This document shows, piece by piece, positions 11,724-23,676 of a stretch of 64,000 nt of DNA. How positions within the stretch are numbered: the first letter of the stretch is position 1; each line of letters starts with the position of its first letter. A program made the translations under genes and the position numbers. The notes beneath the pieces were generated by a model. The model was not told where the DNA came from. It did no database searches and saw nothing but the letters and a program-made list of their open reading frames with translations. The stretch comes from Cordia subcordata (taxonomy: Eukaryota > Streptophyta > Magnoliopsida > Boraginales > Cordiaceae): contig JAPTOF010000017.1 of NCBI GenBank assembly GCA_028554755.1, positions 12,175,501 through 12,239,500 of the forward strand. The letters run 5' to 3'.

Positions 11724-13228
11724 TCAGTATAGCTTGCTTGCGAATTCTTCTGGATTTTTCGAAGAAGACATAGCATTGGCAAGCTCTCTAAGCTCAGAAG
11801 GACTTCTACCAAGCTCAAGAGCGACTCTAGCTTCAAACACTTCACCATTTTCTCTTCTATCAGCTTCTCCTTCCTCCAAAGCTGATGCTATGTTTTCCTC
11901 CATGAATCTGAAGAATCCAGCAGAGCTTCTGTACATCTCAAACACCATGCCCACTTGGCCACCATGCTCAATTGTGTTAACCACCATAGCCAAAGCTCCA
12001 CACCCAACAGCTAAAAATAGAGGCCATGTCCCCAGTAGGGTTAATGATGATGAACCCATTAGAGCTGATCCAGCTGCCGCTAAACCAGTGAGTAAAGGGC
12101 CAGAAATGGCTAAAATCTTGTTGATTTTTAGTGCCATTTTAGCTAACTTAACATAATCCTCTTCATCTTTCTTCTTTATCCTCCCCTTAAGCTTCCTCAT
12201 TTCCTCTTCAAGCATTTCAGTCCAGCCATTTTTGGCTACTTTTGCAGGTGATGGTGATGTTAAGTGTTGAGATTCTTCATGCTTTGGCCACCACATAGCA
12301 GGTTCGACGGTTTTAGGGAATTTATCAAGCATGACTCCAAGCAAAGGAAGAGGGTAGGCTCTATCTAAAGCCAAAACCTTCTCTATTGCAATTTCCACAT
12401 CCTTTGAAGTTACCTATTAAGCGCAATAAATAAGTAAGTTAACATCATTTTTACAAACTTAAACTTTTAAATGAGGTAATTACTCAGTATGGTATCAAAG
12501 CCTATAAACCACGCAGACTCAGGTTCAAACTCACCGCCTTGCACCCATCGCGTGAGGAGACGTGTTAGCACAATAAATAAATAAAACAATATTCTCTTTA
12601 CAAGCTTAAACTTTTACATGATGTGGTAACTAGATATTACCTTTTTGAGAGCTAAAGTAGTTTTAAACTCCTCATGAAGCTGCTTAAACAATCTTGAAGC
12701 ATTCCTTTGTTCTTCTGCAAGCTGAGATGGCTGAATCTTATTCATAATCATCAGAATCCCAGTTGCAGCCACATAGAGTAGAGTTGAAGACAACTTTAGA
12801 GCCAAAAAACCTGATGCTTCAACTCCACTCATGGCTGCAACACCAGCCATTGTTGCAGCAGTTGTGATCATTCCATTAACAGAAGCTAGAAGCAGTTGGT
12901 TCCAGTTGTTTCTTTGTTCCCCAATGTTTTTATGCATTTCAACTCTATCTGCTACAGCTTCCATTATTGCATACATCTCTTCAACCATATTTGAGTTGGT
13001 GGATTCTTCTTTCATTGTTATAGTTCTCATCTTAGAAGTAGTACGCATGGTGTGTAAGCTATCTTGCCTTTTTAGTTCATCCACAAGACCATTAACTTTT
13101 AGAGAAGGAACTGAACATTCACTACTTTGGATTGAATTTTTTTGGACTGGTATGCTACTAGCTCTTATGATTCTTTGGGCTGAAGAAGAAGAAGAAGAAA
13201 ACAATGATGAAGATTGAAGGGTAGCCAT
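11724..13228 (-). CDS. Probable F-box protein At4g22030-like
   Basis: Two exons on the minus strand: 13228-12641 and 12413-11724, joined in phase 0 to give 425 aa. The N-terminus has a serine-rich stretch after MATLQSS. It is followed by a long conserved part with YAIMEAVADRVEMHKNIGEQ and NWNQLLLASVNGMI, then a Gly/Ala-rich hydrophobic segment (about residues 125-165). The second exon contains YPLPLLGVMLDKFPKTVEPA.WWP and a second hydrophobic Gly/Ala/Leu segment. This matches the plant family catalogued as 'probable F-box protein At4g22030'. I do not see a clear F-box here, so the name is inherited and the biochemical role unknown. The serine-rich start could be a plastid transit peptide. I chose the ATG at 13228 over the in-frame ATG at 13282 because MATLQ fits the family and a TATA box lies about 105 bp upstream. 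Confidence 0.85.
12421..12630. repeat. Intronic duplication flanking a tRNA-primer-like motif
   Basis: The only intron of the At4g22030-like gene contains two similar 60-63-bp units, at 12421-12480 and 12568-12630. Each has GC(G/A)CAATAAATAA, then TTTACAA(A/G)CTTAAACTTTTA, then GGTAA. Between them lie TGGTATCAAAGCC (12490-12502), close to the TGGTATCAGAGC primer-binding site common in plant LTR retroelements, and GGTTCAAACTC (12522-12532), resembling a tRNA B box. Confidence 0.6.
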
Positions 13229-13331
13229 TAACAAAAAGAGTGTGTTGAGTGAATAAATTTCTAATGAGTTAATGGCTTCCAAAATACTTTATGGCTTTTT
13301 GAGTTGGTACTAGGGTGGCCAAAGGTTCTTG

Positions 13332-13339
13332 TATTTATA
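13332..13339 (-). promoter_or_regulatory. TATA box of the At4g22030-like gene
   Basis: TATAAATA on the minus strand, about 105 bp before the ATG at 13228, which would give a leader of about 70-75 nt. Confidence 0.65.
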
Positions 13340-13394
13340 GAGAGATGAGTGTGTAGACTTGGTCGTAAGAGGGTTTGGTCAGCCAAACTTTTTA

Positions 13395-13890
13395 ACATTA
13401 CACAATGTTTGGATTCGGAGGGGAGAGTTTATTTAATAAAGTAAATGAAAGGAAATTATTAAAAAGGAAAGTAGAGAAAAATATTAATTTTTGTTTGGAT
13501 TAAAAATTTTTTACAAAAGAAAGAATAATAAAGGATTGTGAATTAATCTTGTTTGGATTGGAAAGAAAATGAAAGAGAGGGATTAATTTTATATTGAAAT
13601 AGAAAGGGAGGGTTAATTTTATATTGAAATGAACCTTTGTACCCTTTTTTAATTTTATGTTTAAACATAAGAAAATGAGTTAAAAAAACATTACAAGAAA
13701 AATTAATTTCTTTCTCTCCATTTTCCCCCAAATTGGGAGGATTCATTTTAAAGGATTTGGAGGGATAAGCTATATCCCTCCTTAACCCTCTTGCTCCATA
13801 TCCCTCCAATCCAAACAAAGGAAAGGATTTAAGAATTCTTCCAAATCCATCTCCTTCCTTCCATTTTCCCCAATCCAAACAAGGGGTTAA
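13395..13890. mobile_element. MITE-like element with TGTTTGGATT inverted ends
   Basis: The left end reads AACATTACACAATGTTTGG and continues into ATTCGG. The right end, reverse-complemented, reads AACATTAACCCCTTGTTTGG and continues into ATTGGG. Further TTGTTTGGATT copies lie inside the left half (about 13491 and 13548) and an inverted AATCCAAACAA inside the right half (about 13808). The interior is purine-rich on the left and pyrimidine-rich on the right, so the whole can fold back. It carries no transposase. I cannot define a target-site duplication. The open frame on its minus strand (13543-13878) is a by-product of the repeat. Confidence 0.55.
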
Positions 13891-16758
13891 TGTTGCGTAC
13901 TTGAATCATTAATGTGTATTAGGTATATACGTATAGTTTACTTAATATTCATGTGCAATTAACAATGAAAGATTCTTAAGTCTCCATCAATAGAGAATGG
14001 ACTCATTAATAACACCAAGTGTTCAATATATTTGATGGTCTTTTTGTTGTACTAATTTGAAGGGAGTTCTAGTTGATTTTAAATAACTTCAAGGTAATTG
14101 CTATATTCACTTTACAATTAACTTAGAAAATGTTTTATCCATTTTTTTTAATATATAAAGTGGGTGAAGCTAATTTAAACTTAGATAATTAACTACGCTA
14201 AGAGAAGTTTCACTCTCTTTGTGTCTACCTAGCATATACTAATAGAATCGTCTATGTGAGTAACAAAAATTTAGTGATTTAAAAATATGTGACTCTATTG
14301 AAGAACTGACTAGTGATAGAAAAATTTCAGTTCTACTATTCAAACAGGTTATGGATTTTTCCTTGAATTAGACAACAAATAATTATCTCATTATTACTCT
14401 TAAAATAGAGACAACGATGTAGTATATATAAAATAAATAAACCAATTTGGCCACTAATTTTACTTGAGGAAATATCAAATATGAGAGGCTTTTTGATGTT
14501 CTACCATTTCTTTTTCTTTTTTCAATAAAACAGAATTGGTATTGACTTCATGTAAATCTTCTCTAAACGTTTTAAACAATATCTTCTTGCTTATTTGCTT
14601 CAACTTTTAACACACTATTGCGTGTTTTGACTACCGTGTACACTTTTTACGAGTATTGACTTTGGACTATTTCTGAACTTATCCTCAACCACCATCCCCA
14701 GTTTACCATGACTTAAGGAAAAGAAAAAGGAAAGGAAAAAGTCATGACGTATATACCAAATATCCATGACGTCATCTATGACGCGATGCACAGAAAAAGC
14801 TATTATTATTGCATGGTATTCTTTTTCCGACCAGAAATAGTTAAATTGTGTAGTCTTTGGAAAATAAGAAACTGACAAGAACAAACGTATTTTGTGGACC
14901 TTCCTATAACTCAAAAAATTTCTTGAATCCAAGCAACTAGTTGGATAATTGAAACATCACTAATAATGTATGTAGATCTTTACGGGTTCATAATTCCCCA
15001 TTATTTATTTAAAAAAATTAAAATTATTCGCGTGTAAGGCTAAAAAGAATTTCACCTACTCATAAGAAAGCATGTTAACTAACAAATAAATTTGCATATC
15101 CCTCTTGATGAGCTTTAAATTTTTAAATGAAACATATATCTTCATATTGGATAATGTACATATCATACTTTAATTGCGTCAATATAGTTTTATGTTGTAA
15201 GTATTAGGGGTAATTTGTTAGGTATAAAAAATAAAAATAAAAATTATGTTTCACACATTCATTGCACGGAAATTGGTAAAACTATATTGTTCTGCAAAGA
15301 ACAAAATACGCGAACACTAATAACAAGTTTTGGGACCAAGAGTCAACGTCACAGTCAAACAAATGTTAAGCGTAGTAGAGTGAGGTGTGTCGTCTTTGCC
15401 ACGTTGGGCTATGACGTTGACCGAATCTACCCGGGTCCACGCTTCACATCGTCAACATGCCGTCCAGTCACCTTCAAAACAATCTGCAAGAATCACGTGG
15501 CCAAAAAACTTTGCAAACACAGTAGTGCTTGGCCAATTTTAGACCATAGCAAACGAGCCCATTTGTTTTCTTTGCTAAGTGGAAAAGCATGTTATAAGTC
15601 AAGAGTAGAGGTGTTCATCGAAGAATTTCGTCCTAATTAATAATTTTTTTAAAAAAATTTATGGAAAGAAATATTGTTTCATTCTTCGCTCAATTCACCA
15701 ATAGAGAATACAATTTAAAGAAATGAAAAATGGGAGAAAAATTATCGGTGATTGGAGAATTTTTAAATTTTTTTAAGAAGTTCAAAATTAGTTCAACTAC
15801 TAACATAACAACTTTTACATTCTCAAGTCTCAATTATCAACTAATTCTACTACTAAATATTAACATGTTCTGTTGAATAGATAAAAATCATCAACAAAAT
15901 AATTCTAAGTTTAAACTTCAAAATATAAATAAAAATATATATTTAGATCTGAAGAGAAAAGGTAAAGAGTAGAAGTGAGCAAATGACGTGATTTTTTAAG
16001 CTGCCTGAACTTTGAAGTCCTAATTTATAATATATATTTATATAAGAAAAAGGGTTAAAAATTATAAAATATATTATATTAATATATTATAACATATGAG
16101 ATATATATATATTATTTTAAAAAATAAAAGAATTTCTGGGTTTTGGGTTTTTCCTAGAAAAAAAAAAAAAAATTTCTGATCCATAACCTGTTTACACACG
16201 AAATTTTTCCCCATCCCCAATATTTTTTCCCCAATTCCCGAAAAATAATTTTCCCATACACGATTTTTTGGGTTGGGGATCGAATTTCCTCGATAAATGC
16301 ACAACCCTAATCAACACTGTACTTAAGTGTTTATAAGCATCCAAAATGAAAAAATCTCTCTCGTTGATTATTCAATTTTGAGTGCCCAAATAAGCATGGC
16401 CAAACACCCTCTCAATTCGGTATGAACTACAGCTCTTAATTGAGAAAAAAGGAAATTTTCTCGAGAATGATTATATAAATATAAGATGATTGGTGTGAAT
16501 TTATCATCAAGAAGTGTAGGTAGTACAAGATTAGCTCCAGCAATAGGGAAGTTCAAACGAAAACTACATGTTTAACCATCGCTCTGGTTCAAGTCTAAAT
16601 GTGGCTCGCCGCAACAAAACAGCTCCTCCCAGCAGGGCAGAAGCAACAAGATGACATAACAAAACTTTTCAAGTATGACCATCTTTATTCTTGTCAATGA
16701 AGCAAGGAAAATATTAAACTTGGGTATGCAGGACGTACCCAAGCGCATCATCAATTCT
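13891..16758. other. Gene-free intergenic region
   Basis: AT-rich DNA between the 5' side of the F-box-like gene and the 3' end of the E2 gene. The longest open frame (15215-15640, plus) shows no domain I recognise and has no splice or promoter context to support it. A low-complexity GGGAAAA/TTTTCCCC-rich patch lies at about 16130-16290. Confidence 0.45.
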
Positions 16759-19700
16759 TCATATGTCGAGCAACAACCGGCGTGGATCTTCCACTACATC
16801 TTTGATTCTTCTCAAGAAGAAGACGGCTTCTCTTCCATCGATAAGCCGATGGTCATACGTCAGGGCAATGTACATCATGGGTCTTGGAACTATGTTGCCA
16901 CCAACTACCATTGGGCGACTGACTATCGAGTGCATGCCCAGGATTGCAGACTGAAATTTCAACAAAATAATGAATGTTAAGAAAAGATAAAGGATGAAAA
17001 GAGCAGATATACAAACCAATGTAATGCCTCAGCAACCAACTGTACCTGGGGTGGATTTATGATGGGAGTACTCAATAGACTTCCATAAACACCGCCATTA
17101 GATATTGTGAATGTACCTCCAGTCATCTCGTCAATTGATATTGTTCCATCATTTGCCTTCTTAGCCAGGGAGTTAATCTCCTTCTCTATCTCAGCGAAAT
17201 TCATTGTTTCCGCATTGCGGATAACTGGAACAACAAGGCCCTGGTAGGGAGACAAAGATAACCCCACGGCAGGTTGAGAGACCAGAAAGACGCTTCTAAA
17301 TGCAAGGGGAATATCGAATTAAAGAAATAAGAGAGATTTTACGAGCAAGAATTTTCCATTTCTTACAAGATTAATCAAATATCAAACAGGAGATGATATA
17401 CGACAGCGTATAGGATTTTAAATAAGAAATCTAAGTTGCACAAGACAGACATATCCGGAATATACTTAAGACTTACTGGGATGTGTGGAGTAGTAGTTCC
17501 TCAGAAACAATAAAACAGAGGCACAACTCTGACTTAACTAGTTAAGATCTTATGCAAAATGAAATAAATTAGTTAAAGATATTAACTACTTGCCTTCTTG
17601 GTGCCCACAGCTATGCTGATATCTATATAGTCTTTGTATATGATATCATCACCATCGATAACAGCATTAACTATGGGTTGATTCTGGAGAGCACTAACAG
17701 CAGCCTGACATTTCATACCAACATAACACATTTAATGGCTGAAGTTGAATCACAAAAACATAAAAGAAAGTGATATTAATTTTGCATACCTTCACAAAAC
17801 CAGACATTAAGCCTAGCTTCACACCATGCTTTTCAACAAATGCATCCTTGTAATCAGAACGCAATTTCATCAGATTGGTCCTGTAACAATCAAAATATAA
17901 ACAAATATGACAAAATGCTATGACTGAAAAATGCTATAATTCCAAACAATACACAATAGCATATTACTAATAGAAAGTAACATCTAATATACTCACATAT
18001 CAACTTCATTAAATGTGGTTAGCAATGCAAACGTATTTTGAGAATCCTTCAATCGTGTGGCAACTCGTTTCCTAAGTCTTGTCATAGGGACCTGCATTAA
18101 AGTTAATCCGAGAAATAATGTCATATAATCTGTATCGACTTCTAAACATACATTGGAGAAGCTAAAGTCATACTCTCAATATTGAAAGCAAACTCAAGAC
18201 TACGACACCTACTCTTCTTTCTCTATCTTTAGGGGGAAGAATAGGTTCTGTTGCAGAGCGTTTTGGAGGTGCTTCTTTAGGCTTCTCCACAACGGGAGTA
18301 GGTTCAACTTTAGGCTTTGGCTTCTCTTTCTTCTCTTCAGCAGGAGGAGATGGCTGAGTGGCTGCTTTTGCAGACTGCTCCTCGGATGGAGAAACATGAG
18401 AGACAGCACCTTCACCAGATTTTGAGATGACAGCAACCTTAGTACCCGGTTCCACAGTATCACCTTCCTTGGCTACAAACTACAAAGAGTTAAATAAAAA
18501 TTCAGAAGAGCACCACCAAGAAAGAATGATTGAGAACTTAAACAAATATCAAGGTAGACAAACCTATCTTGATAATGTTTTACCTTCTGAATCACTCCAG
18601 CTTCAGGACTCGTAACATCAATTGTCACCTGATAAGACAATGAAGAATGTAAAAGATATTAAACCCCCTGGAGACTTAGATGACCTTTACTTCTATTCAT
18701 TGCAGTGATATAGAAAATACCTTATCTGTTTCAATCTGAGCAATTGGCTCATCGACCTCTACTCTGTCACCTGGCTCTGCTCAGAAATGTATAGTATTCA
18801 GCAAGAGCAAACAAAATCAAATGACAAGATTACTCATGTGAAAATGAAATTAAGTAAACAAAGATAATGAATCTTACTCTTCAAGAATGTAGCCAATGTA
18901 CCATCGCTTATAGATTCACCCATGAAAGGGACAACAGCGTCAACAAGATCCCCTGCAGCGCACATTTAGAAGAAAGGATAAACATTACTAAAGTATCAAC
19001 TAAGCAAAAATAAATAGACGAGAAACACCAGTTAGAGGCAGCACGTCAAGATAGACAAATCTTTGTCACATAAGGACTCCTCTATTTACTAGATGACATT
19101 GCACACAATTCTTTAATCCTGGGCACTCGAAAGACAAGGTGTCTGCGTCCAACATAAGTCAGACACCAACACCTGTCCACACCAGTGACAGACACGCAAA
19201 CTCCTTTACCCATATAAAAAAAATGAGAATGAGAATCATCGTCGAAGACATAATTGCACTGGTGAAGCACCCGTGGTCATGGGATACTCAACAATTCAAC
19301 ATGGGCCATTATAAAATAAAAAATCATACAAATATCCAAAGAAGTACTAAATTCAGACAAGTAAATTGCTAATGCAGGAAACATTAGCAAGAGTACTTGG
19401 ATGACATTGTTCTACATTATGATTGGGCCATTATCAACAAGACTTACTTAGGTGGCTCCGTACAGTTATGAGACACTATCGTATAGAAACCATATTGAAA
19501 GTAATGTCAAAATGCATCAGTAAAATTCTCACACGTTTCCATAAAAATGTATTTCACTCACCAATTTGTTTCCAGTGTTATTTCCTAATATTTATATTTT
19601 AATGCACTTGTGTCTTCAGTCAGGGACCATTCTCCTACAACAAGCTGTTGCTTGACCCCCTACACCTTGGGTGTAAATTAATTAATTTGTTAGGACATTT

Positions 19701-22265
19701 CAACCATAAAATTTGAGTGTTCTAAAAATTAGAATATGCTTCTTACAATACACACCAATTACATACCCGTGAATCACGGATATTTCTTCTCATTGCAAAA
19801 GGGAAGATAGTTATTGGGACAAACAGATGGTAGCAAAACAAGAATAAAGCAACTTTGGTTGGAAAGCAAAGAGGCGACTGCTGATCCTGATCCAATAACA
19901 TTTTACAAGTTGGACCTCTTCCTGGTGGCTTAAGAACTGGTCCCTCAGATATTTAGCATACTTAGAGGCATAATATCCATAAGAACATAAAATGATTTAC
20001 ATAATATATAAGTATGCGTGGGTGGGTGTATCTATGTACATATGCATATAAATGTATGCGTGTATGTGTGTGTCTGTGTGTGAGTGCCAACTTAATACTA
20101 TATCAAGGAAACTGGGGAGAGAATATATACGAGTCAACTTAGTAGTATATCAAAGAAACTGGGAAGAGATAGCCGAAAGAAATGTAATCACAATTATGAA
20201 GAATTGAACCACCCAGTGGACACATCACATCACTAAGAACACTTTTTCAGCATGTATAATACCATTATTGGAGCAGAAAGGGCGGCTCCAGATTCGCATG
20301 GGACCGTCCAGCTGATGACTGGCCAACGTTTCCCTGCAGATAATTCAACCGTCAGAACCATCAACAAATAACTTGTCAATTAAATAATAACTGGGCAAAC
20401 TACCATGCTTGTGCCCGACAGAAAGGGGTTTTGGAAGGGTAATGTAATTAGAAGAGGTATGCTCGAGGACTAATTTAAGACAAGAAACTTTCGCTACTCA
20501 TCAATTAAAATTAAGCATAACTTTACCTAAGTCCTGCCTATTCTTTTCTTCTACTAGAAGTCACGGAAAACATCCACTTTACATTTCTATCTTCTCTCAC
20601 CTTCAATTACGTAGTCATAATAAATTCATACATTAAAAAAGAAATGACAAGGATGAATCATTAACCTTGTGGATCCCAAGTTCATTGAGCACCCTGGAAG
20701 AGATTGAAAGAAAAGGTTGAAAAAATTAATTCACAATTGTAATAAAACGGGGCATATCCAGTTACTAATTTTTGAAACTAAATCACATAACAAGATGGCC
20801 TTACCAGGCAATGTAAGATGGCAAAATTTCCGAACATGACTAATTCCTCTAGAATGACATACAATCTGCTCAGCAGATAAAAGAGTTGTCACAACAATAA
20901 TCATTTTAAAAGCAATTGAGCAGAGAAGCGTAAGCTAATGTAAACCCCAAAGTCAATAATTCATACATATACATTTAAAACAATAGGTGGTAGGCTGATT
21001 GAGGTGAATAAGATTATAAGAAAATGTAAAGGAGACAACACAGATAAGTGATTTCTTGTTTCTCAACCATCTCCCAAATTTCTGCCACATGATTGACTAT
21101 ATTAGATGGATATAATAATGCTTAAGTAAAGTAGGTACTGCATGTATTTATAGCTTCAGGAAAGTGAGGAGAGTTTGTGTTTACACTCTTAGTAACACAA
21201 ATTTTATGGCCAACTATAGAGCATGGTAGCACAAAGTGTTAGAGCTTAACAATACAGACAACGCTGCTGCATTTGATGATGACAAAGAGTACAATACATT
21301 ACACTGTGAGAAGCTCAACAAACTAATAACAGTTTCAAAGTTCTTGATTTCCAGGAATCATTTTTAATTCAACTTTGTTCATTTCCCAATTGAGGTTCAA
21401 TGTGTCAATAGGAACAAGTAAACAATTATAAGATTTGGCCAGCAATATGGTATCTATTCATTAAATAGAATAAACCAAAAATCACATTTAATCAATTATC
21501 TCATCCTCCAACTTACAAATACAATAGATTTACAGCAACAAAGGCCTCACTATTATTTCACATTTCCCTCAAAAACCTCATGAATAATTTCTTAACAAGT
21601 CTAACGAATTTGTTACCTCTTCTGGTGCAGCAGCAAATATTTGCCCTGTAGACACAGCTGATCTAGGTGCAAGCAATGATTTTGCCAAAGCCTGTGTCAA
21701 CGACATAATTCAGTTCCAAATATACATTCCACACTCATACACACGCACATAAAATACATAATACATGCATGCAGGCACACGCATATACATCTATAATCAT
21801 GTTCGCCAATAGATACCTGTAACACTACACGTATATTTGCTGAGTGTATGTAACATGCTAAAACCAAATATAAGTATACAATTACATATGGCTTTAAAAT
21901 ACACTCTATAGATAAACAAAAATGTAAATTTGCATAGTAAACAGAGCTGTTCAGGCGCACACTGTGATTTCTCCAAAGCCTACCTCGAAAGCATAATTCA
22001 TTCGAAAATATTCATTCGCACTCATTAGACACACGCATAACATACTAACTTACATCTATAAATGTACACACACAGACATACAGATATATATAATCCGGTC
22101 CCGAAGTAAGTTGATACAACAAGTCACGTATATGTGCCGTGTACACAAATTGCAGTGAACACAAACACAGATGTACAATTATATGCATATATATATGGAG
22201 GAAAAGTATCATACGGAAGCGGAGGAGGCGCCAGAGGCCGCTTTGCGCCTTAAAACACCAAACAT
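16759..22265 (-). CDS. E2 subunit of 2-oxoglutarate dehydrogenase (dihydrolipoyl succinyltransferase), mitochondrial
   Basis: TCA-cycle enzyme core: transfers succinyl groups from a lipoyl arm to CoA. Fourteen coding exons on the minus strand: 22265-22215, 21691-21617, 20865-20805, 20693-20666, 20333-20263, 18952-18878, 18776-18721, 18628-18584, 18479-18213, 18091-17997, 17880-17790, 17704-17594, 17240-17046, 16950-16759. They join to 470 aa; the family is about 465. Residues 1 to about 90 form a basic, Ser/Ala-rich mitochondrial presequence spread over five small exons. The lipoyl domain follows, with modified Lys139 in QIETDKVTIDV. Then comes a Pro/Lys/Glu linker (about 190-240), and the catalytic domain starts near [10 protein letters not shown]. 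The active site is [11 protein letters not shown], with His441 and Asp445. There is no clear peripheral-subunit-binding domain, as known for E2o. The intron at 17593-17241 begins with GC rather than GT. Confidence 0.96.
17241..17593 (-). other. GC-AG intron in the E2 gene
   Basis: The exon ends ...ACCAAGAAG and the intron begins GCAAGTAG. It ends CTACCAG before GGCCTTGTTGTT. This junction gives [14 protein letters not shown], the conserved family sequence. Using the nearest GT (four bases in) shifts the frame and destroys GLVVPVIRN. The AAG|GCAAGT donor fits the strong extended consensus expected of functional GC donors. Confidence 0.85.
18953..20262 (-). other. Large intron 5 of the E2 gene
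   Basis: The longest intron of this gene (1.3 kb). It contains an imperfect inverted repeat around GGTGTCTGCGTCC / AGTCAGACACC (about 19137-19167) and a TGTGTG/TATGCG microsatellite-like patch at about 20010-20082. No exon or RNA gene is recognised. Confidence 0.5.
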
Positions 22266-22330
22266 CGCCGCTGATTTGATCTCTCAACGCTCTTTCACAA
22301 CAATAACACAAAAAATATCAACATTATTCA

Positions 22331-22461
22331 ATTAATAAATCCAACACACACATACATACATACATATATGCATATATGTGTATATACATATACATATACA
22401 TGTATGTATGCATATAATATATATATATATATATATTCATATGCATACATATATATATCAA
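22331..22461. repeat. CA/TA/TG mixed microsatellite in the E2 5' leader
   Basis: ACACAC-ATAC-ATAT-TGTATG runs, with an AT core at about 22413-22435, make a largely self-complementary 130-bp block. It lies between the ATG of the E2 gene and its probable promoter, perhaps inside a 5' UTR intron. Confidence 0.75.
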
Positions 22462-22554
22462 ATAGATAAGCAGCAGATTGAAGAGAAAAATGAAAGCAAA
22501 TGATAACGGAAATGGAATTTGGAGCTTCGTTGACCTGATGAATAGAGAGAGAAA

Positions 22555-23000
22555 GTAGCGTAGGGTTTGAACAAAAGAAGAAGACGAAGAAGAAGAAGAA
22601 GAAGAAGAAGGAGAATTATTATTAGTTGATTGAGTGGAAAGTGGCTGCGTAGATCTTGCTGTTGCTTTTTTCAGTTTGTTTATTAGTAGTAATAATCGTG
22701 ATCTTTATAGTGTTAATGTAAACGTAATTGCTTTTATTTGATTCCTTTTTTTCTTTTTGGTAAAAAAGTGGTTCAAGGCTTCGTGCTATAAGCTCGAATG
22801 AGCTTGTGACTTATGCTGAACGGGGGGCTGCTAGGAATGGCCAGTGTCACGTAGATTTGAATTTATGGTATAGAGTCAAACTTGACGACATCGTTTTCGT
22901 TCGTTGAGTAATGGGCATTGGTGCAAGGAGGAAGCCTAAAATGTTAGGCATGTTGGTTAGCAATGGGCTTTAGTGGAGCCCAAGGTAGCCCAGTCTTCCT
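22555..23000 (-). promoter_or_regulatory. E2 promoter: telo-box, GAA tract, site II motifs
   Basis: On the minus strand, reading toward the gene, there are site II-type motifs (AAGCCCATTG, GCCCATTA and GGGCTACC/TTGGGC, between about 22910 and 22995). Then come an ACGATGTCGT motif (about 22887), a possible TATAAAG at about 22705, a CTT-rich tract (22577-22608) and a telo-box AAACCCTA (22561-22568). The ATG is 300 bp further on. A possible 5' UTR intron could start at about 22535 (CAG|GTCAAC) and end near 22290. Motifs are seen; function is inferred. Confidence 0.5.
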
Positions 23001-23676
23001 TTTCCTCATCGTCATTCACATTTTTGCTTGGACTTTTTGGATGAATTTGAGAGTCGTATTAATAAAAATTTTAATTTTCTAAACTTATTTTATTTTTCTA
23101 TTTATTCTTTTTTATATTTTGGTTCATAAACTATGATAGTGAACATACGAGTAAAATAACCAAGTTTACCATGTAATGCATTCAACTAGAATTTTCTTTT
23201 ATTCTCGAAATTTCTCTTGTAGGTATGTTACGGTTTGTTTTTTTGTTAATATCAATGGTATCTCCTTCTTGCTTTCCTTTACATGCAAACACAATTCTGT
23301 GTTCAAAAATGAAATTTCTCAACTAATTATGGCAATAAACGAATAATATGAGATCATAAATGAAACATATGCGTCTTGGTCAATTTTTCTAAAAATTTAG
23401 TCATATCAATGACAAAAAAATAATAATAATAAACTAATTTTTTAACTTATGTTATTGGATGTACTTCTTCGTTTTCAAAAATACTTGAAAAAGATAAGAT
23501 AAAAGCAAATTGAATCAGTGCTCAAATGGATGTAGACATAAAACATCCTTAAATTAAACTACTAAATACCACCACACCTAGTACATAGAACATTTTCATC
23601 ATCTTATTACTAACGAAGTACAACGTTACATTCTTAACATAGATTCTAAAGCATAGATTGCATGTTATCAAGCCGT
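23001..23676. other. Gene-free region between E2 promoter and glycine-rich gene 1
   Basis: AT-rich DNA with no supported gene. It includes the 3' flank of the glycine-rich gene at 23677. Confidence 0.5.

Noticed and set aside
13543..13878. 111-codon minus frame rich in Gly and Lys
   Set aside because: Lies entirely inside the fold-back MITE and follows its repeat structure.
15215..15640. 141-codon plus frame, considered as a small gene
   Set aside because: No recognisable domain, no TATA box or splice signals, and composition like the flanking intergenic DNA.
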